Of a DNA stretch of 64,000 bases, positions 1 through 9,698 are shown one piece after another. The position numbers and the translations under genes are program-made. The stretch is taken from NCBI RefSeq assembly GCF_003591035.1, contig NZ_QYUO01000001.1, positions 2,356,001 to 2,420,000 of the forward strand. Reading direction: 5' to 3'. This stretch comes from Noviherbaspirillum saxi. Its GTDB lineage: Bacteria > Pseudomonadota > Gammaproteobacteria > Burkholderiales > Burkholderiaceae_D. Below the pieces are notes generated by a model. That model searched no databases, was not told the origin of the DNA, and saw nothing but the letters and a program-made list of their open reading frames with translations. Every line of letters begins with the position of its first letter. Positions within the stretch are counted from its first letter, which is position 1.

Positions 1-74
1 TCGAAAAGCGCGAGTGCGTCGAGAACGGTGTCGGGAGTGAGGTCACGGAAATGACCCTCAATTTTTATGGTCAT
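1..74 (-). CDS. srkA: Stress response kinase A-like protein (N-terminal fragment)
   Basis: Only the first 24 codons are in the window; the gene continues past the left edge. Reading from an ATG at 74 gives MTIKIEGHFRDLTP followed by DTVLDALALF. This resembles the start of E. coli SrkA/YihE, where a short lead-in is followed by LHPDTIMDAL. SrkA is a cytosolic Ser/Thr kinase that protects stressed cells from MazF-linked death. No strong ribosome binding site precedes the ATG. The identification rests on about 20 residues, so it is probable rather than certain. The gene is divergent from the pilus operon. Confidence 0.6.
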   Translation of the reverse strand, partial: MTIKIEGHFRDLTPDTVLDALALF

Positions 75-377
75 TTATTCAAGGTCGGTTGCGGGTGCAT
101 AAGCGCAGAGTCTACATGGAAGTCGATGTCATCGACGCTCACTGAATTGCAGGCTTCGCGTATATATCGCCGAGCGATTCCGGATTGCAACGCAACTACC
201 TGCTTTACCATTCGGCTGCTAAATTCTGCCGTTCGTCAACGGAGCTTTTGTTTCCGTATGTCATTGCTATAGAGTAACTTTACACGCCGCTCATGACATA
301 ACGGACATAACGCGCATTGCATATGGGAAAGCGCAGTAGCCTGTCAGGATGGCACAAGGACAATAAAGGATAACGCA
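75..377. promoter_or_regulatory. Divergent intergenic region upstream of the pilus operon
   Basis: This 303-bp non-coding stretch lies between srkA (leftward) and pilE (rightward) and should hold both promoters. A perfect tandem 9-mer, gacataacg, occurs at 295-303 and 304-312, about 65 bp before pilE, and could be an operator. I found no convincing sigma-70 pair and no sigma-54 -24/-12 element; tggcac at about 349 lacks its TTGC partner. A purine-rich ribosome binding site, aaagga, precedes the pilE ATG. Confidence 0.35.
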
Positions 378-824
378 ATGAAGCAAGAAAAAGCGGTAGT
401 TCGCCATGACGGATTTACTCTGGTTGAACTGATGATCGTCGTAGCCATAATCGGCATTCTCGCTGCGGTTGCATTGCCGTCCTATAGCGATTACGTCACA
501 CGCGGGAAAATCCCTGAGGCCACCGCCACCCTGGCGGCAAAACGGGTGGAAATGGAACAGTTTTTCCAGGATAACCGCACCTATGCCAACGCACCGGCCT
601 GTACATCGGACACCACCTCGAGCAAATACTTTACGTTTGATTGCTCAGTTGCCGGTTCGGCTTCGGCATTCGAACTTCGCGCGACCGGTAGCGGTTCAAT
701 GACGGGCTTTAGCTTCACTGTCAATCAAAACAACGTCAGAGCCACAACAATCGGCGGCGGCGCACCCTCCGGCTGGACCGGCAACGCATCCTGCTGGGTC
801 ACGCAGAAAGGCGGCGCATGCTGA
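378..824 (+). CDS. pilE: Type IV pilin PilE-like protein
   Basis: A 148-residue prepilin. A short basic leader ends in Gly12 and is followed by [24 protein letters not shown], the class III signal with Glu at +5 that PilD cleaves and N-methylates. The C-terminal half has the Cys pair region (PAC...FDC and SCW...GAC) that forms the pilin D-loop. An aaagga ribosome binding site precedes the ATG. As first gene of the cluster it is probably a minor pilin of the PilE family that joins FimT, PilV, PilW and PilX in the priming complex; the major pilin PilA is not in this window. It overlaps fimT by 7 bp, so translation is probably coupled. Confidence 0.9.
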   Translation: MKQEKAVVRHDGFTLVELMIVVAIIGILAAVALPSYSDYVTRGKIPEATATLAAKRVEMEQFFQDNRTYANAPACTSDTTSSKYFTFDCSVAGSASAFELRATGSGSMTGFSFTVNQNNVRATTIGGGAPSGWTGNASCWVTQKGGAC

Positions 825-1393
825 AAACTGTTGACATGCAGCGCGGCGTCAGCCTGATTGAAATCATGATCGGGCTGGCCATCGTCGCGATGCTGTTTGC
901 AGCCGCGGCGCCCAACTACGCCACGTTTATCCAGAACAGCCAGGTGCGGAACGCAGCCGATGCGCTGCAAACCGGACTTGGCTATGCAAAGGCGGAAGCC
1001 GTCCGCCGCAATACCTTCGTACAGCTTGTCCTTGGCGCGGATTATTCATGGACCGTCGGATGCCAGACGCCGGTGGTAGACCCGGACGCCGACGACGGCA
1101 TGGAACTCGATTGCCCGGCAACCATACAGACACGCAGTGCAAATGACGGCTCCCGAAATGCCGTCATCACACCAACTCCCGCGGCTCCTTCCACCATCGT
1201 TTTCAATGGTCTCGGTCGGACGACGCTTGCCGCCAATGCAAGCTATGACATTACCAATCCTTCGGGAGGAACCTGCGCGGCTGCGGGAGGAAAGATTCGT
1301 TGTTTGAGCGTCGTCGTAACGACCGCCGGCCAGGTGAGGATGTGCGATCCGGCGTTGACGATTTCCAAACCCACCGACCCGCAAGCGTGTTGA
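818..1393 (+). CDS. fimT: GspH/FimT family minor pseudopilin
   Basis: A 191-residue protein with a prepilin N-terminus: leader ...MQRG, then [17 protein letters not shown] with Glu at +5. The globular part fits GspH/FimT, including the [21 protein letters not shown] stretch typical of the family and a Cys-rich C-terminal region. FimT/FimU-type proteins sit at the pilus tip, and some bind DNA during natural transformation. The ATG at 818 overlaps the end of pilE; an ATG at 836 is a possible alternative start. Second gene of the pilus operon. Confidence 0.85.
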   Translation: MLKTVDMQRGVSLIEIMIGLAIVAMLFAAAAPNYATFIQNSQVRNAADALQTGLGYAKAEAVRRNTFVQLVLGADYSWTVGCQTPVVDPDADDGMELDCPATIQTRSANDGSRNAVITPTPAAPSTIVFNGLGRTTLAANASYDITNPSGGTCAAAGGKIRCLSVVVTTAGQVRMCDPALTISKPTDPQAC

Positions 1394-1400
1394 TCCGCCC

Positions 1401-1838
1401 ATGAACAGCCATTTCAATCATCTGAAACAGCAAGCCGGCATCGTGCTTCTTGAAGGGCTGATCGCCATTCTCATTTTCTCGCTCGGCATTCTCGCACTCG
1501 TCGGCACACAGGCTGTGGCAGTCAAGCAGTCGACCGATGCGCAATATCGCACCGAGGCCGGCCAATTGGTCAATCAGCTGGTTGGCACCATGTGGGCCTC
1601 CGACCGTACTACCGCCACTCTCAAGGCGAATTTCCAGACCGGAGGCGCTGGATACAACACATGGCTTGCCGATGTAAGCGCCACTCTGCCGGGCGTCGAC
1701 ACTTTCCCGCCGACGGTGGTAGTCAGCGATGTCGCCCCCAACGAAGGACTTGTGACGATTACGGTGTTCTGGCGCTCCCCTAGTGAATCGTCGACAGCCG
1801 CGCCGCATAACTACGTTTCCGTCGCACGGCTCAGGTAA
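1401..1838 (+). CDS. pilV: Type IV pilus minor pilin PilV
   Basis: A 145-residue protein beginning MNSHFNHLKQQAG, then IVLLEGLIAILIFSLGILAL. This is a prepilin cleavage site with Glu at +5 and the PilV signature of a hydrophobic N-terminal helix running into a GTQAVAVKQS-like segment. PilV belongs to the inner-membrane minor-pilin subcomplex (PilV-W-X with PilY1) that primes pilus assembly. It starts 7 bp after fimT and ends just before pilW, so it is clearly in the same operon. Confidence 0.85.
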   Translation: MNSHFNHLKQQAGIVLLEGLIAILIFSLGILALVGTQAVAVKQSTDAQYRTEAGQLVNQLVGTMWASDRTTATLKANFQTGGAGYNTWLADVSATLPGVDTFPPTVVVSDVAPNEGLVTITVFWRSPSESSTAAPHNYVSVARLR

Positions 1839-1842
1839 GGAG

Positions 1843-2961
1843 ATGAAATTGCTGCCGGTGTCCATATTCTCAACGCATCGCCATCGCGGCTTCGGCCTGG
1901 TGGAAATCATGGTGGGCCTCGTCATCGGCATGCTCGCTGCGGTCGTGATGCTGCAAGTGTTTGCCCTGTCGGAAGAGAGAAAACGCACGACCACCGGAGG
2001 CGGCGACGCGCTGACCAATGGCGCCATTACTTTTCATCAGTTGCAGCGCGATATCAGTCAGGCGGGTTACGGCTTCGTTGCGCTTGGTCTGCTCAACTGC
2101 AATATCCGTTGGCCGGTTGCCTCCGGCGCCAACATCGCAACCGCAGTTCGCCTAGCGCCGGTAACGATCAATCCGCCGAACGCGGTCATCCCCGCAGGCG
2201 ACCCGAATACCGATACCTTGCTGCTGATGTACGGCAATGCCGACGGCCAGCCTCAGGGAAATATCATCATGGGCCAAACCGGCAGTTTCTACCGGGTGCA
2301 AATGGCCAGCGCATTTTCCGTCAACGATAGAGTGATCGCCTCGCCGGCTGCCTGCGCGGGCGATCTGTTGATCGATCAAGTGACAGGACTGGGCAACGCA
2401 GTCGTACCAGGCGTCTCCGTGGCGACCGGCGCGGCCGGCTCCACCGCTCTCTACAACCTTGGCAATGGCCCGACAATTTCCGCATATGCCATTCGCAACG
2501 GGAACCTCACCGTTTGCAATTATCTCGTGAACGACTGCGGTCTTGCGGCAAGTGTCAACGACGCATCGATCTGGATGCCTGTTGCCAACAACATCGTCAG
2601 CATGCGTGCCCTTTATGCACATGACATCGATGTACCTATGGATGGATACGCGGAAGATGCGGCGGGTTTCGATCAAACCACGCCAACCACGAATTGCGGA
2701 TGGATGCGGACGCCGGCGGTTCATCTCGCCATCACGGCGCGCAACAGCCAGTTCAACAAGGAAGTCGTCACGAAGACCGGGGAAGGCGGCAATGCGCCGA
2801 GCTGGCAATGGGAAGCCGCCGCGTCACTGGTGGGCGCGAACGGCGCGCTCGGTCCCGACGCCGCGGCGGACGAGCCCTGGAAGCATTACCGCTATAAGGT
2901 CTTTCAAAGCCTCATACCCATTCGGAACGTCGCACTGGTTGCGCCGTCATCAACATGCTGA
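1843..2961 (+). CDS. pilW: Type IV pilus minor pilin PilW
   Basis: About 372 residues. The prepilin motif is HRHRG followed by FGLVEIMVGLVIGMLAAVVML (Glu at +5), then a large C-terminal globular domain with the ISQAGYGF and TDTLLLMYG segments usual in PilW. The reading frame is open upstream to 1783, but a start there would place about 20 extra residues before the leader. The ATG at 1843 touches the aaggag at 1837-1842, so a TTG at 1849, six bases from that site, is a real alternative start. The gene overlaps pilX by 7 bp. Confidence 0.83.
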   Translation: MKLLPVSIFSTHRHRGFGLVEIMVGLVIGMLAAVVMLQVFALSEERKRTTTGGGDALTNGAITFHQLQRDISQAGYGFVALGLLNCNIRWPVASGANIATAVRLAPVTINPPNAVIPAGDPNTDTLLLMYGNADGQPQGNIIMGQTGSFYRVQMASAFSVNDRVIASPAACAGDLLIDQVTGLGNAVVPGVSVATGAAGSTALYNLGNGPTISAYAIRNGNLTVCNYLVNDCGLAASVNDASIWMPVANNIVSMRALYAHDIDVPMDGYAEDAAGFDQTTPTTNCGWMRTPAVHLAITARNSQFNKEVVTKTGEGGNAPSWQWEAAASLVGANGALGPDAAADEPWKHYRYKVFQSLIPIRNVALVAPSSTC

Positions 2962-3581
2962 TCCGATATCCATCTCGCGTCATCTACCGGCCGCATCACT
3001 CGCAACAGGCGGGTGTGGTGCTGATCATCGCACTGGTGGTCCTGGTCGCCATGACACTGGCAGCCGTAGCCCTTGTGCGCTCGGTCGATACTTCGAATGT
3101 CATTGCCGGCAATCTCGCCTTTCAGCAGGCGGCAACGCGCTCGGCGGATACCGGCATCGAAACGGCCATCAGCTGGCTTGAAGCCAATAACGCCGGCGCC
3201 ATGTTGAATGACGACGATCAAACCAATGGCTACGCCTCCAACGGCGGCAATGCGGCCCAAAGTCCGGCCGCCAATGAATCGTGGGACGCGTTCTGGATGC
3301 GTTCCCTGGTCAACCGGTCGGTCAAGCTGTATGGCGGCGGAAAGGACAGTGCAGGCAATATGGTTTCCTATGTCATTGACCGCATGTGCAATAACGCAGG
3401 TGCGACGACCAGCGGTGCATCCTGTATCGCGTCCCCTGTCGTGACAGCGGCAACCGGCAATGCCGAAGAGGGGGGCGAAGTCCCGCTCGCGGCGCCCTCC
3501 GTGGTGTATTACCGGATCACGGTCCGCGTGGCCGGTCCCCGGAATACCGTCAGCTACGTGCAAGCGGTGGTTGCTATTTAA
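2955..3581 (+). CDS. pilX: Type IV pilus assembly protein PilX
   Basis: 208 residues. A basic leader with QQAG is followed by VVLIIALVVLVAMTLAAVALVRSVDTSN and then IAGNLAFQQAATRSADTGIE. This matches the PilX N-terminal domain, which replaces the usual pilin Glu-5 with a membrane helix and a conserved NxAF.xAA motif. It works with PilV, PilW and PilY1 at the pilus tip. The gene overlaps pilW and is followed by pilY1 after 79 bp. Confidence 0.85.
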   Translation: MLIRYPSRVIYRPHHSQQAGVVLIIALVVLVAMTLAAVALVRSVDTSNVIAGNLAFQQAATRSADTGIETAISWLEANNAGAMLNDDDQTNGYASNGGNAAQSPAANESWDAFWMRSLVNRSVKLYGGGKDSAGNMVSYVIDRMCNNAGATTSGASCIASPVVTAATGNAEEGGEVPLAAPSVVYYRITVRVAGPRNTVSYVQAVVAI

Positions 3582-3660
3582 AGACGCCGCATCACCGGGT
3601 TTCATCAACATGAAAGTCAGCGCTTGCGAAATGCAGGTACTTCAATATCAGGAGATCGCG

Positions 3661-6600
3661 ATGATCACCGCACGATTACTCAGAAAAACGATTTCGGTAC
3701 TGATGAGTCTGGCTTGGTCCGGCGGCGCATACGCTGCGGCGACAGACATCTCTACCGAACCGCTGAATACCTATTCCGCAACGTCTTCGACGGATGTCAA
3801 GCCGAACGTCATGTTCGTACTGGACGACTCCGGCAGTATGGCGTGGGACTTCATGCCCGACTGGGCCTGTGCTAGGCATTCCGTGGTGCGCCCCGAATGC
3901 GGCAGCCTCGGAGAAAATCCCTCGTCGCCACGATGGGAATATCTGTTCAGGAGCGCCGACTATAACGGTGTCTACTATAACCCGGCGATTCGGTACAAGC
4001 CTCCCGTTGCGGTCAATAGTGCGGGTGTGGCGACCACTGCCACCTATCCGAGCATGACAGGCGACTCCGCTGCAACCGGTGCGGATTCCTCCAGCAAACC
4101 GAACTGGAAGGCGGTCAAGAACGATGCGTTCGGTGTGCAAAGCACTGGAACATCGGATCTGAGTTCGACGTCTTCGAACGAAGCAAGCTTTTATACCGTC
4201 ATACCGGGCGAGTATTGCACGAGCCCCAATCTAAGAAGCTGCATTTCCACCAACGTTCAGACAACGACGCATCCTTATCCCGCCAAGGTCAGATGGTGCA
4301 ACAGCAGTGCGCTGACAAATTGCCAGGCGGCATTCACACCGACCTACAGCTGGGTGCGTACGCCCTCTCCGCGCACAGCGACGATCATTGTCTCGGCGCC
4401 CTCCAGTCCCACTACGACAAGCGTGAGCGGCATCACGATCGGCACAACCCAAATCATGGCGGGTACGGCCGCTGCGTCGACCAATCCGCTCACCCTTGCC
4501 CAGAATATCGTCGATCAGATCAATGCGTGTACAGTCCATAAAGTAGGCAATTGCCAGACAGTCGGCTACAGCGCATCGCGTATACAGCGCCGGGACTCCA
4601 GAGATTCCGGGGCGAGCTTTGGCGAATGGTATCCCGTCGGCTCTTGCACAGAGGACACCAGTGGCACCACGCAGAACCAGTGCCGGAACAACGTCATCGT
4701 GATCAGCGCACCGCGTAACGTGTCCGGCACGCCGTCGGTCAGCAAGGGCAATAGCGGAAATCTGTCCTTCGCGGTCACCGCATTTGTCGGCACCGACGTC
4801 CCGGGCGAGATCGTCCGCACCAGTATCACGGATACGATCACCGGTACAAGCTATCCCTTCCCCGGGAGCGCCGGCAAGGCGGCGGATCGAACCGACTGTG
4901 CGGGAAGTACCTGTACCTATACCGAGGAAATGATCAACTTCGCAAACTGGTGGACGTACAACCGTACCCGGATGCAGTTGATGAAAACCGCCGTCAGCCA
5001 GGCTTTTTCGAAAATCGATACCGATGCGGACATCGCGAGCGGGATGTCGCGGTTCCGTCTGGGCTATATGAGTATCAACAACGCGACCACACAAGATTTT
5101 CTCAATATCGATCAGTTCAAGACGTCGCAGAAACAGACTTGGTACGCCAAGCTCTTTGCGGCAAATCCGTCCGGCGGGACGCCATTGCGGCGAGCCTTGT
5201 CGGACGCTGGCCGCCTGTATGCCGGGAAATTGAATGGCGAAAGCTTCAATGGAAGTACCGTCGTCGATCCGCTGCAATACTCCTGCCAGCAGAACTACAC
5301 CATCCTGTCGACCGACGGTTTCTGGAATGGCGATGACGGATACAAGATGAACGGCACGAGCAGTGTCGGAAATCAGGACGCGCATCTGGCCCGCCCGTAC
5401 TACGACGGCGGCAATTCGCAACTCCAGCAACGCACCAGCCAGCTCCAGAAGCAAGACCTGACGCTGCAACTGCAAAGCAGGGCAAGCACCCTGCAGACAA
5501 GGACGATCACAAATACAGCGGCGCCCTCGATGCAGAAACGCGAGTCGTCGAATAGCGGCAGCACCTGGACTGAGTGGACCGACGTTACGTCCTGCAGCGC
5601 GGACAATAGCGGGTCATCCAGGCGTCAGTGTCGTTATCCGAACAGTACCTCGTCCGACAGCGGTGCTACCTGGACCAGCTGGTCCTACGAGAATGATTGC
5701 GACTCCGACAACTCGGGAACCAACCGTACGGCATGTTCTGGTACGGTTGCCGTGGCCAGCGACTGGGCCGACACGGCAAGTTGCACGGCGGCGGGCGACC
5801 GTCAATGCCGCTACTCGTCCTGGACTTCGTGGGCAAACGCAGCTTCCTGCTCCGCTGTATCGCAATCGCCCAGTTCTCCTTATACCGTTGGCCAAGCATC
5901 TGAATGCCGCACGATTGTTTCGTCCACCGGACCCTGGACAAATGCATCGTCATGCACGGTATCCGCAACCCAGAATTGCCAATACACCAGCTGGTCCAGC
6001 TGGTCCAATGCCACTTCCTGTACCAGCGCAGCGCAATCCGTCGCGCCGGGATATACCGTGGGCCAGGCGCGCGAATGCCGCAACAGTGCAAGCGGCGGAA
6101 CACTGGATACGCTGGCGGACGTCGCCGCGTATTACTACAGCACCGATCTGCGCAGTTCGGTTTCAGCAGATGGCACCGGGACGTGCGATGGTCCGGTTAT
6201 TGCACCCGCAACCATCCCCAACAACCTCTGCACGGACAACGTGCCATCAAATGGCCGGGACGTGGCGGCGACGCAGCATATGACGACATTTACCCTTGGC
6301 CTCGGCGCACAGGGACAAATGATCTATGCTCCGATCGACAAGAAGGATTACTGGAACGACGGCAGTGGCGATTTTTACGACGTAAAACAGGGCACCACAG
6401 CCAATGCCAGCAACGGCATCTGCTCGTGGCAAAGCAGCGGTTCGTGCAATTGGCCTACCCCGTCGGCCGATTCCAGCGCAAATATCGATGATTTATGGCA
6501 CGCGGCGATCAATGGGCGCGGAACCTACTTCAGCGCCAAGGATCCGGTGACCTTGACCACCAGCCTGACAAACACGCTCGAAGCGATCATCAATACGCCA

Positions 6601-8775
6601 CGGCCCGGCACAGCGGCAGCGGCGGCAAGCAGTAATCCGAACGTCAGCGCAAGCGACAATTATGTGTTCAGCTCTTCATACCGGTCCGTGGAATGGTTTG
6701 GGGAACTCATCCGGCAGCGCATCAGCGATAGCGGCGCATTGACGGCGCAGAACTGGTCCGCCATGAAACTGCTCGACTGCGCAATGACAACATGGACTCC
6801 ATCGACCAACTATGTCGTCGGTGCGGTGTTCCGTCATGGCGACAGCCCACGATGCTATTCCGTCACGACCGCTTACACCACGGGCGATTCGTTCGGCACG
6901 GCCGACACCGCGAATACCTCGATCGTGAACGTCGATGAAGCGGCGGATACCAAGACAGCTATCGAAGCGCCGACATCGCGCACGATCTATACCAAGGCCG
7001 GATCGGTTCTGATACCTTTCACCTGGCCCAGCATTCAGGCAGCCGGCCTGAGCTCCTACTTCACCAAGCCAACGATTGCCTATGTATCGGAAAGCGTAGG
7101 TCTGTCGCAGTTCTGCTCGACAGGGGGTACCTGTCTGAGTGCGGCCGCGCAGGATAATACGACCGTCGCCTCGGGAGGAGCGGCCGGAGAAGCGCTTGTC
7201 AACTTCCTGCGCGGCGAGCGCACCAATGAAGGCGGCTTCTTCCGTAAGCGTACTCATGTCCTTGGCGATATCGTTGCCTCCGAAGCAAGGTATGTGCAGG
7301 CGCCGTTGTTCGAGTATGCCGACGCGAATTACAGCCAGTTCAAGGCAAACAATCTGTCTCGCGCAGGAAGCGTTTATGTAGGCGCGAACGACGGCATGCT
7401 TCACGCTTTCGACGCGACGAACGGCAAGGAACTTTGGGCCTACATTCCCAGCCTCGTGCTTCCGAATCTGTACAAGCTGGCCGACAAGAACTATGCAAGC
7501 AAGCATCAGTTCTTCGTCGACGGCACGCCAGAGACCGGCGATATCTGTCCCAATGCCCCTGCATCTGCATGCACGGCGAGTGAATGGCGGACCATTCTGG
7601 TCGGCGGTTTGAATCGGGGCGGCAAGGGTTATTACGCTCTGGATATCACTAACCCGGCCTCGCCAGCCCTGCTATGGGAATTTACCCATGCGCAGCTCGG
7701 TTACAGCTACGGCAATCCCAAGATCACCAAGCTGAAGGACGGTACCTGGGTGGTATTGGTAGCATCGGGCTACAACAACGCTGACGGCGCAGGCCGCCTG
7801 TTCGTTTTGAATGCCAAGACCGGGGCGCTGATCGGTGACCCCATCCTCACAAGTGCCGGCACTGCCGCCACCCCCAGCGGTGTGGCGCGGATCAGCGCCC
7901 ATGTCGTCTCACCGCTGACCGACAACACGACATCGGCTGCTTATGGCGGCGACACGCTGGGGAATCTGTGGCGCTTCGATATCAATGGCGACATCGGCGC
8001 TTCAGGCCGTGATGCGCATCGCCTGATCACGCTGGTCGACGAGAATGGCGCCGCGCAGCCGATCACGGTTCGCCCGCTGGAAGCCACCATCAATGGCAAG
8101 CCGGTCGTATTTGCCGGTACCGGCCGCTATCTGGGAACCAGCGATGTGGCGAACACCGCCATGCAGTCTTTTTATGCCGTAAAGGACAATCTGGACGCGA
8201 CAAGCTATGCAAGTCCGCGGGCCGGCGGCAGCAACTTCGTCAAACAGACGCTGACCGCGGGCAAATGTCCATCGGGAACGCCACGTACGGTATGTACGGC
8301 CGAGCAACTGGTCCGGACCAGCAGCAAGAACCCGGTCGATTGGACAACCAAAAACGGCTGGTACATCGATTTCGTGACGCCGGGCGAACGCTCGGTTTCC
8401 GATCCGTCGCTGGGGCTTGGTACGCTTTTGTTCACAACGATCACGCCACAAGCGACTTCAGTCAGCGCATGCGGCGATACGGAAAACTCCTCACCAAGTT
8501 TCGTCTATGCATTGGATTATCTGACCGGGGGCGCGGTAGAGGGGGCAAATAATGTCAGTGGAGTAAGCGTGGGTTCCGGGCTTGTGACGCGGCCCGTCAT
8601 GATCAGGCAGACAGATGGTACGGTCCGGGCGCTGATTCGTACTTCCGGCGGAGGATCTGCCGCAGCGGGAAGCACCGATCAGGGCAATACGATTGTGATT
8701 GATCCGACCATCAGGCGTAGCGGCGGCACCGACACGCGTCGTGTCTCATGGCGCGAGCTAACCACAACCAAGTAA
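3661..8775 (+). CDS. pilY1: PilY1-type pilus tip adhesin with Trp/Cys repeat insert
   Basis: About 1704 residues, longer than the roughly 1160 of P. aeruginosa PilY1. The ATG at 3661 follows a good aggag site and opens a Sec signal ending near GGAYAAA; the frame is open upstream to 3460, but that overlaps pilX. A VWA-like metal site, MFVLDDSGSMAW, is at about residues 49-62. The C-terminal PilY1 beta-propeller starts near residue 1230 (GSVYVGANDGMLHAFD). Between them, residues 600-630 form a Gln-rich heptad-like stretch, and residues 623-810 hold six or so copies of a WxxW-x(4-6)-SC...RxC unit that looks like a thrombospondin type 1 repeat. A related copy sits near residues 307-340. PilY1 controls pilus extension, adhesion and surface sensing; the insert may set host or surface specificity. 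Confidence 0.88.
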   Translation: MITARLLRKTISVLMSLAWSGGAYAAATDISTEPLNTYSATSSTDVKPNVMFVLDDSGSMAWDFMPDWACARHSVVRPECGSLGENPSSPRWEYLFRSADYNGVYYNPAIRYKPPVAVNSAGVATTATYPSMTGDSAATGADSSSKPNWKAVKNDAFGVQSTGTSDLSSTSSNEASFYTVIPGEYCTSPNLRSCISTNVQTTTHPYPAKVRWCNSSALTNCQAAFTPTYSWVRTPSPRTATIIVSAPSSPTTTSVSGITIGTTQIMAGTAAASTNPLTLAQNIVDQINACTVHKVGNCQTVGYSASRIQRRDSRDSGASFGEWYPVGSCTEDTSGTTQNQCRNNVIVISAPRNVSGTPSVSKGNSGNLSFAVTAFVGTDVPGEIVRTSITDTITGTSYPFPGSAGKAADRTDCAGSTCTYTEEMINFANWWTYNRTRMQLMKTAVSQAFSKIDTDADIASGMSRFRLGYMSINNATTQDFLNIDQFKTSQKQTWYAKLFAANPSGGTPLRRALSDAGRLYAGKLNGESFNGSTVVDPLQYSCQQNYTILSTDGFWNGDDGYKMNGTSSVGNQDAHLARPYYDGGNSQLQQRTSQLQKQDLTLQLQSRASTLQTRTITNTAAPSMQKRESSNSGSTWTEWTDVTSCSADNSGSSRRQCRYPNSTSSDSGATWTSWSYENDCDSDNSGTNRTACSGTVAVASDWADTASCTAAGDRQCRYSSWTSWANAASCSAVSQSPSSPYTVGQASECRTIVSSTGPWTNASSCTVSATQNCQYTSWSSWSNATSCTSAAQSVAPGYTVGQARECRNSASGGTLDTLADVAAYYYSTDLRSSVSADGTGTCDGPVIAPATIPNNLCTDNVPSNGRDVAATQHMTTFTLGLGAQGQMIYAPIDKKDYWNDGSGDFYDVKQGTTANASNGICSWQSSGSCNWPTPSADSSANIDDLWHAAINGRGTYFSAKDPVTLTTSLTNTLEAIINTPRPGTAAAAASSNPNVSASDNYVFSSSYRSVEWFGELIRQRISDSGALTAQNWSAMKLLDCAMTTWTPSTNYVVGAVFRHGDSPRCYSVTTAYTTGDSFGTADTANTSIVNVDEAADTKTAIEAPTSRTIYTKAGSVLIPFTWPSIQAAGLSSYFTKPTIAYVSESVGLSQFCSTGGTCLSAAAQDNTTVASGGAAGEALVNFLRGERTNEGGFFRKRTHVLGDIVASEARYVQAPLFEYADANYSQFKANNLSRAGSVYVGANDGMLHAFDATNGKELWAYIPSLVLPNLYKLADKNYASKHQFFVDGTPETGDICPNAPASACTASEWRTILVGGLNRGGKGYYALDITNPASPALLWEFTHAQLGYSYGNPKITKLKDGTWVVLVASGYNNADGAGRLFVLNAKTGALIGDPILTSAGTAATPSGVARISAHVVSPLTDNTTSAAYGGDTLGNLWRFDINGDIGASGRDAHRLITLVDENGAAQPITVRPLEATINGKPVVFAGTGRYLGTSDVANTAMQSFYAVKDNLDATSYASPRAGGSNFVKQTLTAGKCPSGTPRTVCTAEQLVRTSSKNPVDWTTKNGWYIDFVTPGERSVSDPSLGLGTLLFTTITPQATSVSACGDTENSSPSFVYALDYLTGGAVEGANNVSGVSVGSGLVTRPVMIRQTDGTVRALIRTSGGGSAAAGSTDQGNTIVIDPTIRRSGGTDTRRVSWRELTTTK

Positions 8776-8793
8776 GGCTATTGTAGATAGCGC

Positions 8794-8818
8794 ATCGAGG
8801 GGCGCTGCGCCCCTCGAT
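8794..8818 (+). terminator. Perfect hairpin after pilY1
   Basis: An 11-bp perfect stem (atcgaggggcg / cgcccctcgat) with a 3-nt loop begins 18 bp after the pilY1 stop. No good T-run follows, so it may be a weak terminator or an RNA-stabilising 3' end rather than a classical intrinsic terminator. Confidence 0.55.
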
Positions 8819-8840
8819 AGATTTATTCGCGAGAAATTGT

Positions 8841-9560
8841 TTGTATTGTCCTCCACCCTTGCGTAGCCGCCTTTTTCAGCTGACTGCGCTTTTGCTGTCC
8901 CTGGCTCTTCACATCGGACTCAGCCTTGCGATTGGCAAGAGAAACCACGCCACTCCGTCAATACCTGCGAAGCAGATGGAAATCGGGCAGGCAATGACTG
9001 TTTGGCTGCATCTACCGACAAATGCTACCCACAATGAAATATCGTCTCCGGCGCTCCTGAACAACACAGGTATTCCGATAGAGCGCCCGATGCCGGATGC
9101 AAGGCAGGCAACCGTACAACCAAGCCCGTCCGAGCTTGCCGCTCCCTCCCTCACGTCGCCCATGGTTTCCGATACCGTTGCTGAGGAGCGGCTTGCGCCT
9201 GCATTGCTGGAAATCCCGGAGCCACCGTACCTGGAAATCAGCCAGTTGACGGAAAAGCCTGATCTGATCGAAGACATTCCTGCCGACAAGGTAAAACAGG
9301 TGACTGATGTTCCAGTGGAGCCGGTCATTGCGAATTTGTTGATCAATGAAGCTGGCGGTATCGACAACGTCGTCATCAATGACCCCGCGCTTTCGGAAGA
9401 AATCAGGCAATTTATTGTCGACTCTTTTGCCGGCGTACGTTTTCATCCCGGAAAAGTTGGCGCCTTGCCGGTCAAGAGCCAAATGGCTATCGAAATCAGG
9501 CTGGATCCACCCAAGCCGGCTCCCGCACCCGTACCGGTAATAGTACGGACCTTGCAATAG
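8841..9560 (+). CDS. TonB-like periplasmic protein
   Basis: About 239 residues with one N-terminal membrane anchor (LFQLTALLLSLALHIGLSLAI). A Pro/Glu-rich middle follows, then a C-terminal domain with INEAGGIDNVVINDPALSEE and FAGVRFHPGKVGALPVKSQM, which resembles the TonB C-terminal fold (x-G-x-V...f.P....G.pV.s). TonB proteins carry proton-motive energy to outer-membrane receptors. No ExbB/ExbD is nearby, so the real partner is unknown. The start is uncertain: only TTG codons with poor ribosome sites precede the anchor. It begins after the pilY1 hairpin and is probably not part of the pilus operon. Confidence 0.6.
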   Translation: MYCPPPLRSRLFQLTALLLSLALHIGLSLAIGKRNHATPSIPAKQMEIGQAMTVWLHLPTNATHNEISSPALLNNTGIPIERPMPDARQATVQPSPSELAAPSLTSPMVSDTVAEERLAPALLEIPEPPYLEISQLTEKPDLIEDIPADKVKQVTDVPVEPVIANLLINEAGGIDNVVINDPALSEEIRQFIVDSFAGVRFHPGKVGALPVKSQMAIEIRLDPPKPAPAPVPVIVRTLQ

Positions 9561-9618
9561 TGCTTTTGTCCTCTTTGTTATCAGCGGCGTTACGCAGGCT
9601 CAGTGCACTATGATCGGC

Positions 9619-9639
9619 ACGCCGGAATGCATCCGGCGT
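9619..9639. repeat. Small inverted repeat between tonB-like and yecA-like genes
   Basis: An 8-bp perfect stem, acgccgga / tccggcgt, with a 5-nt loop lies in the 130-bp gap. There is no T-tract, so termination is only a guess. Confidence 0.3.
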
Positions 9640-9698
9640 CGGATATGCGTCTACAATGACGCATTCGGCAGGCATGCTGCCACTCTCTTTTCATGATC

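Noticed and set aside
51..272. Plus-strand frame at the left edge
   Set aside because: It overlaps the srkA start on the other strand; composition and codon pattern look non-coding, and no ribosome site fits.
340..377. Possible sigma-54 promoter before pilE (tggcac)
   Set aside because: The -12 partner TTGC is absent at the needed distance.
4231..5475. Minus-strand frame of about 410 codons inside pilY1
   Set aside because: Antisense shadow of the long pilY1 gene; no ribosome site or family features.
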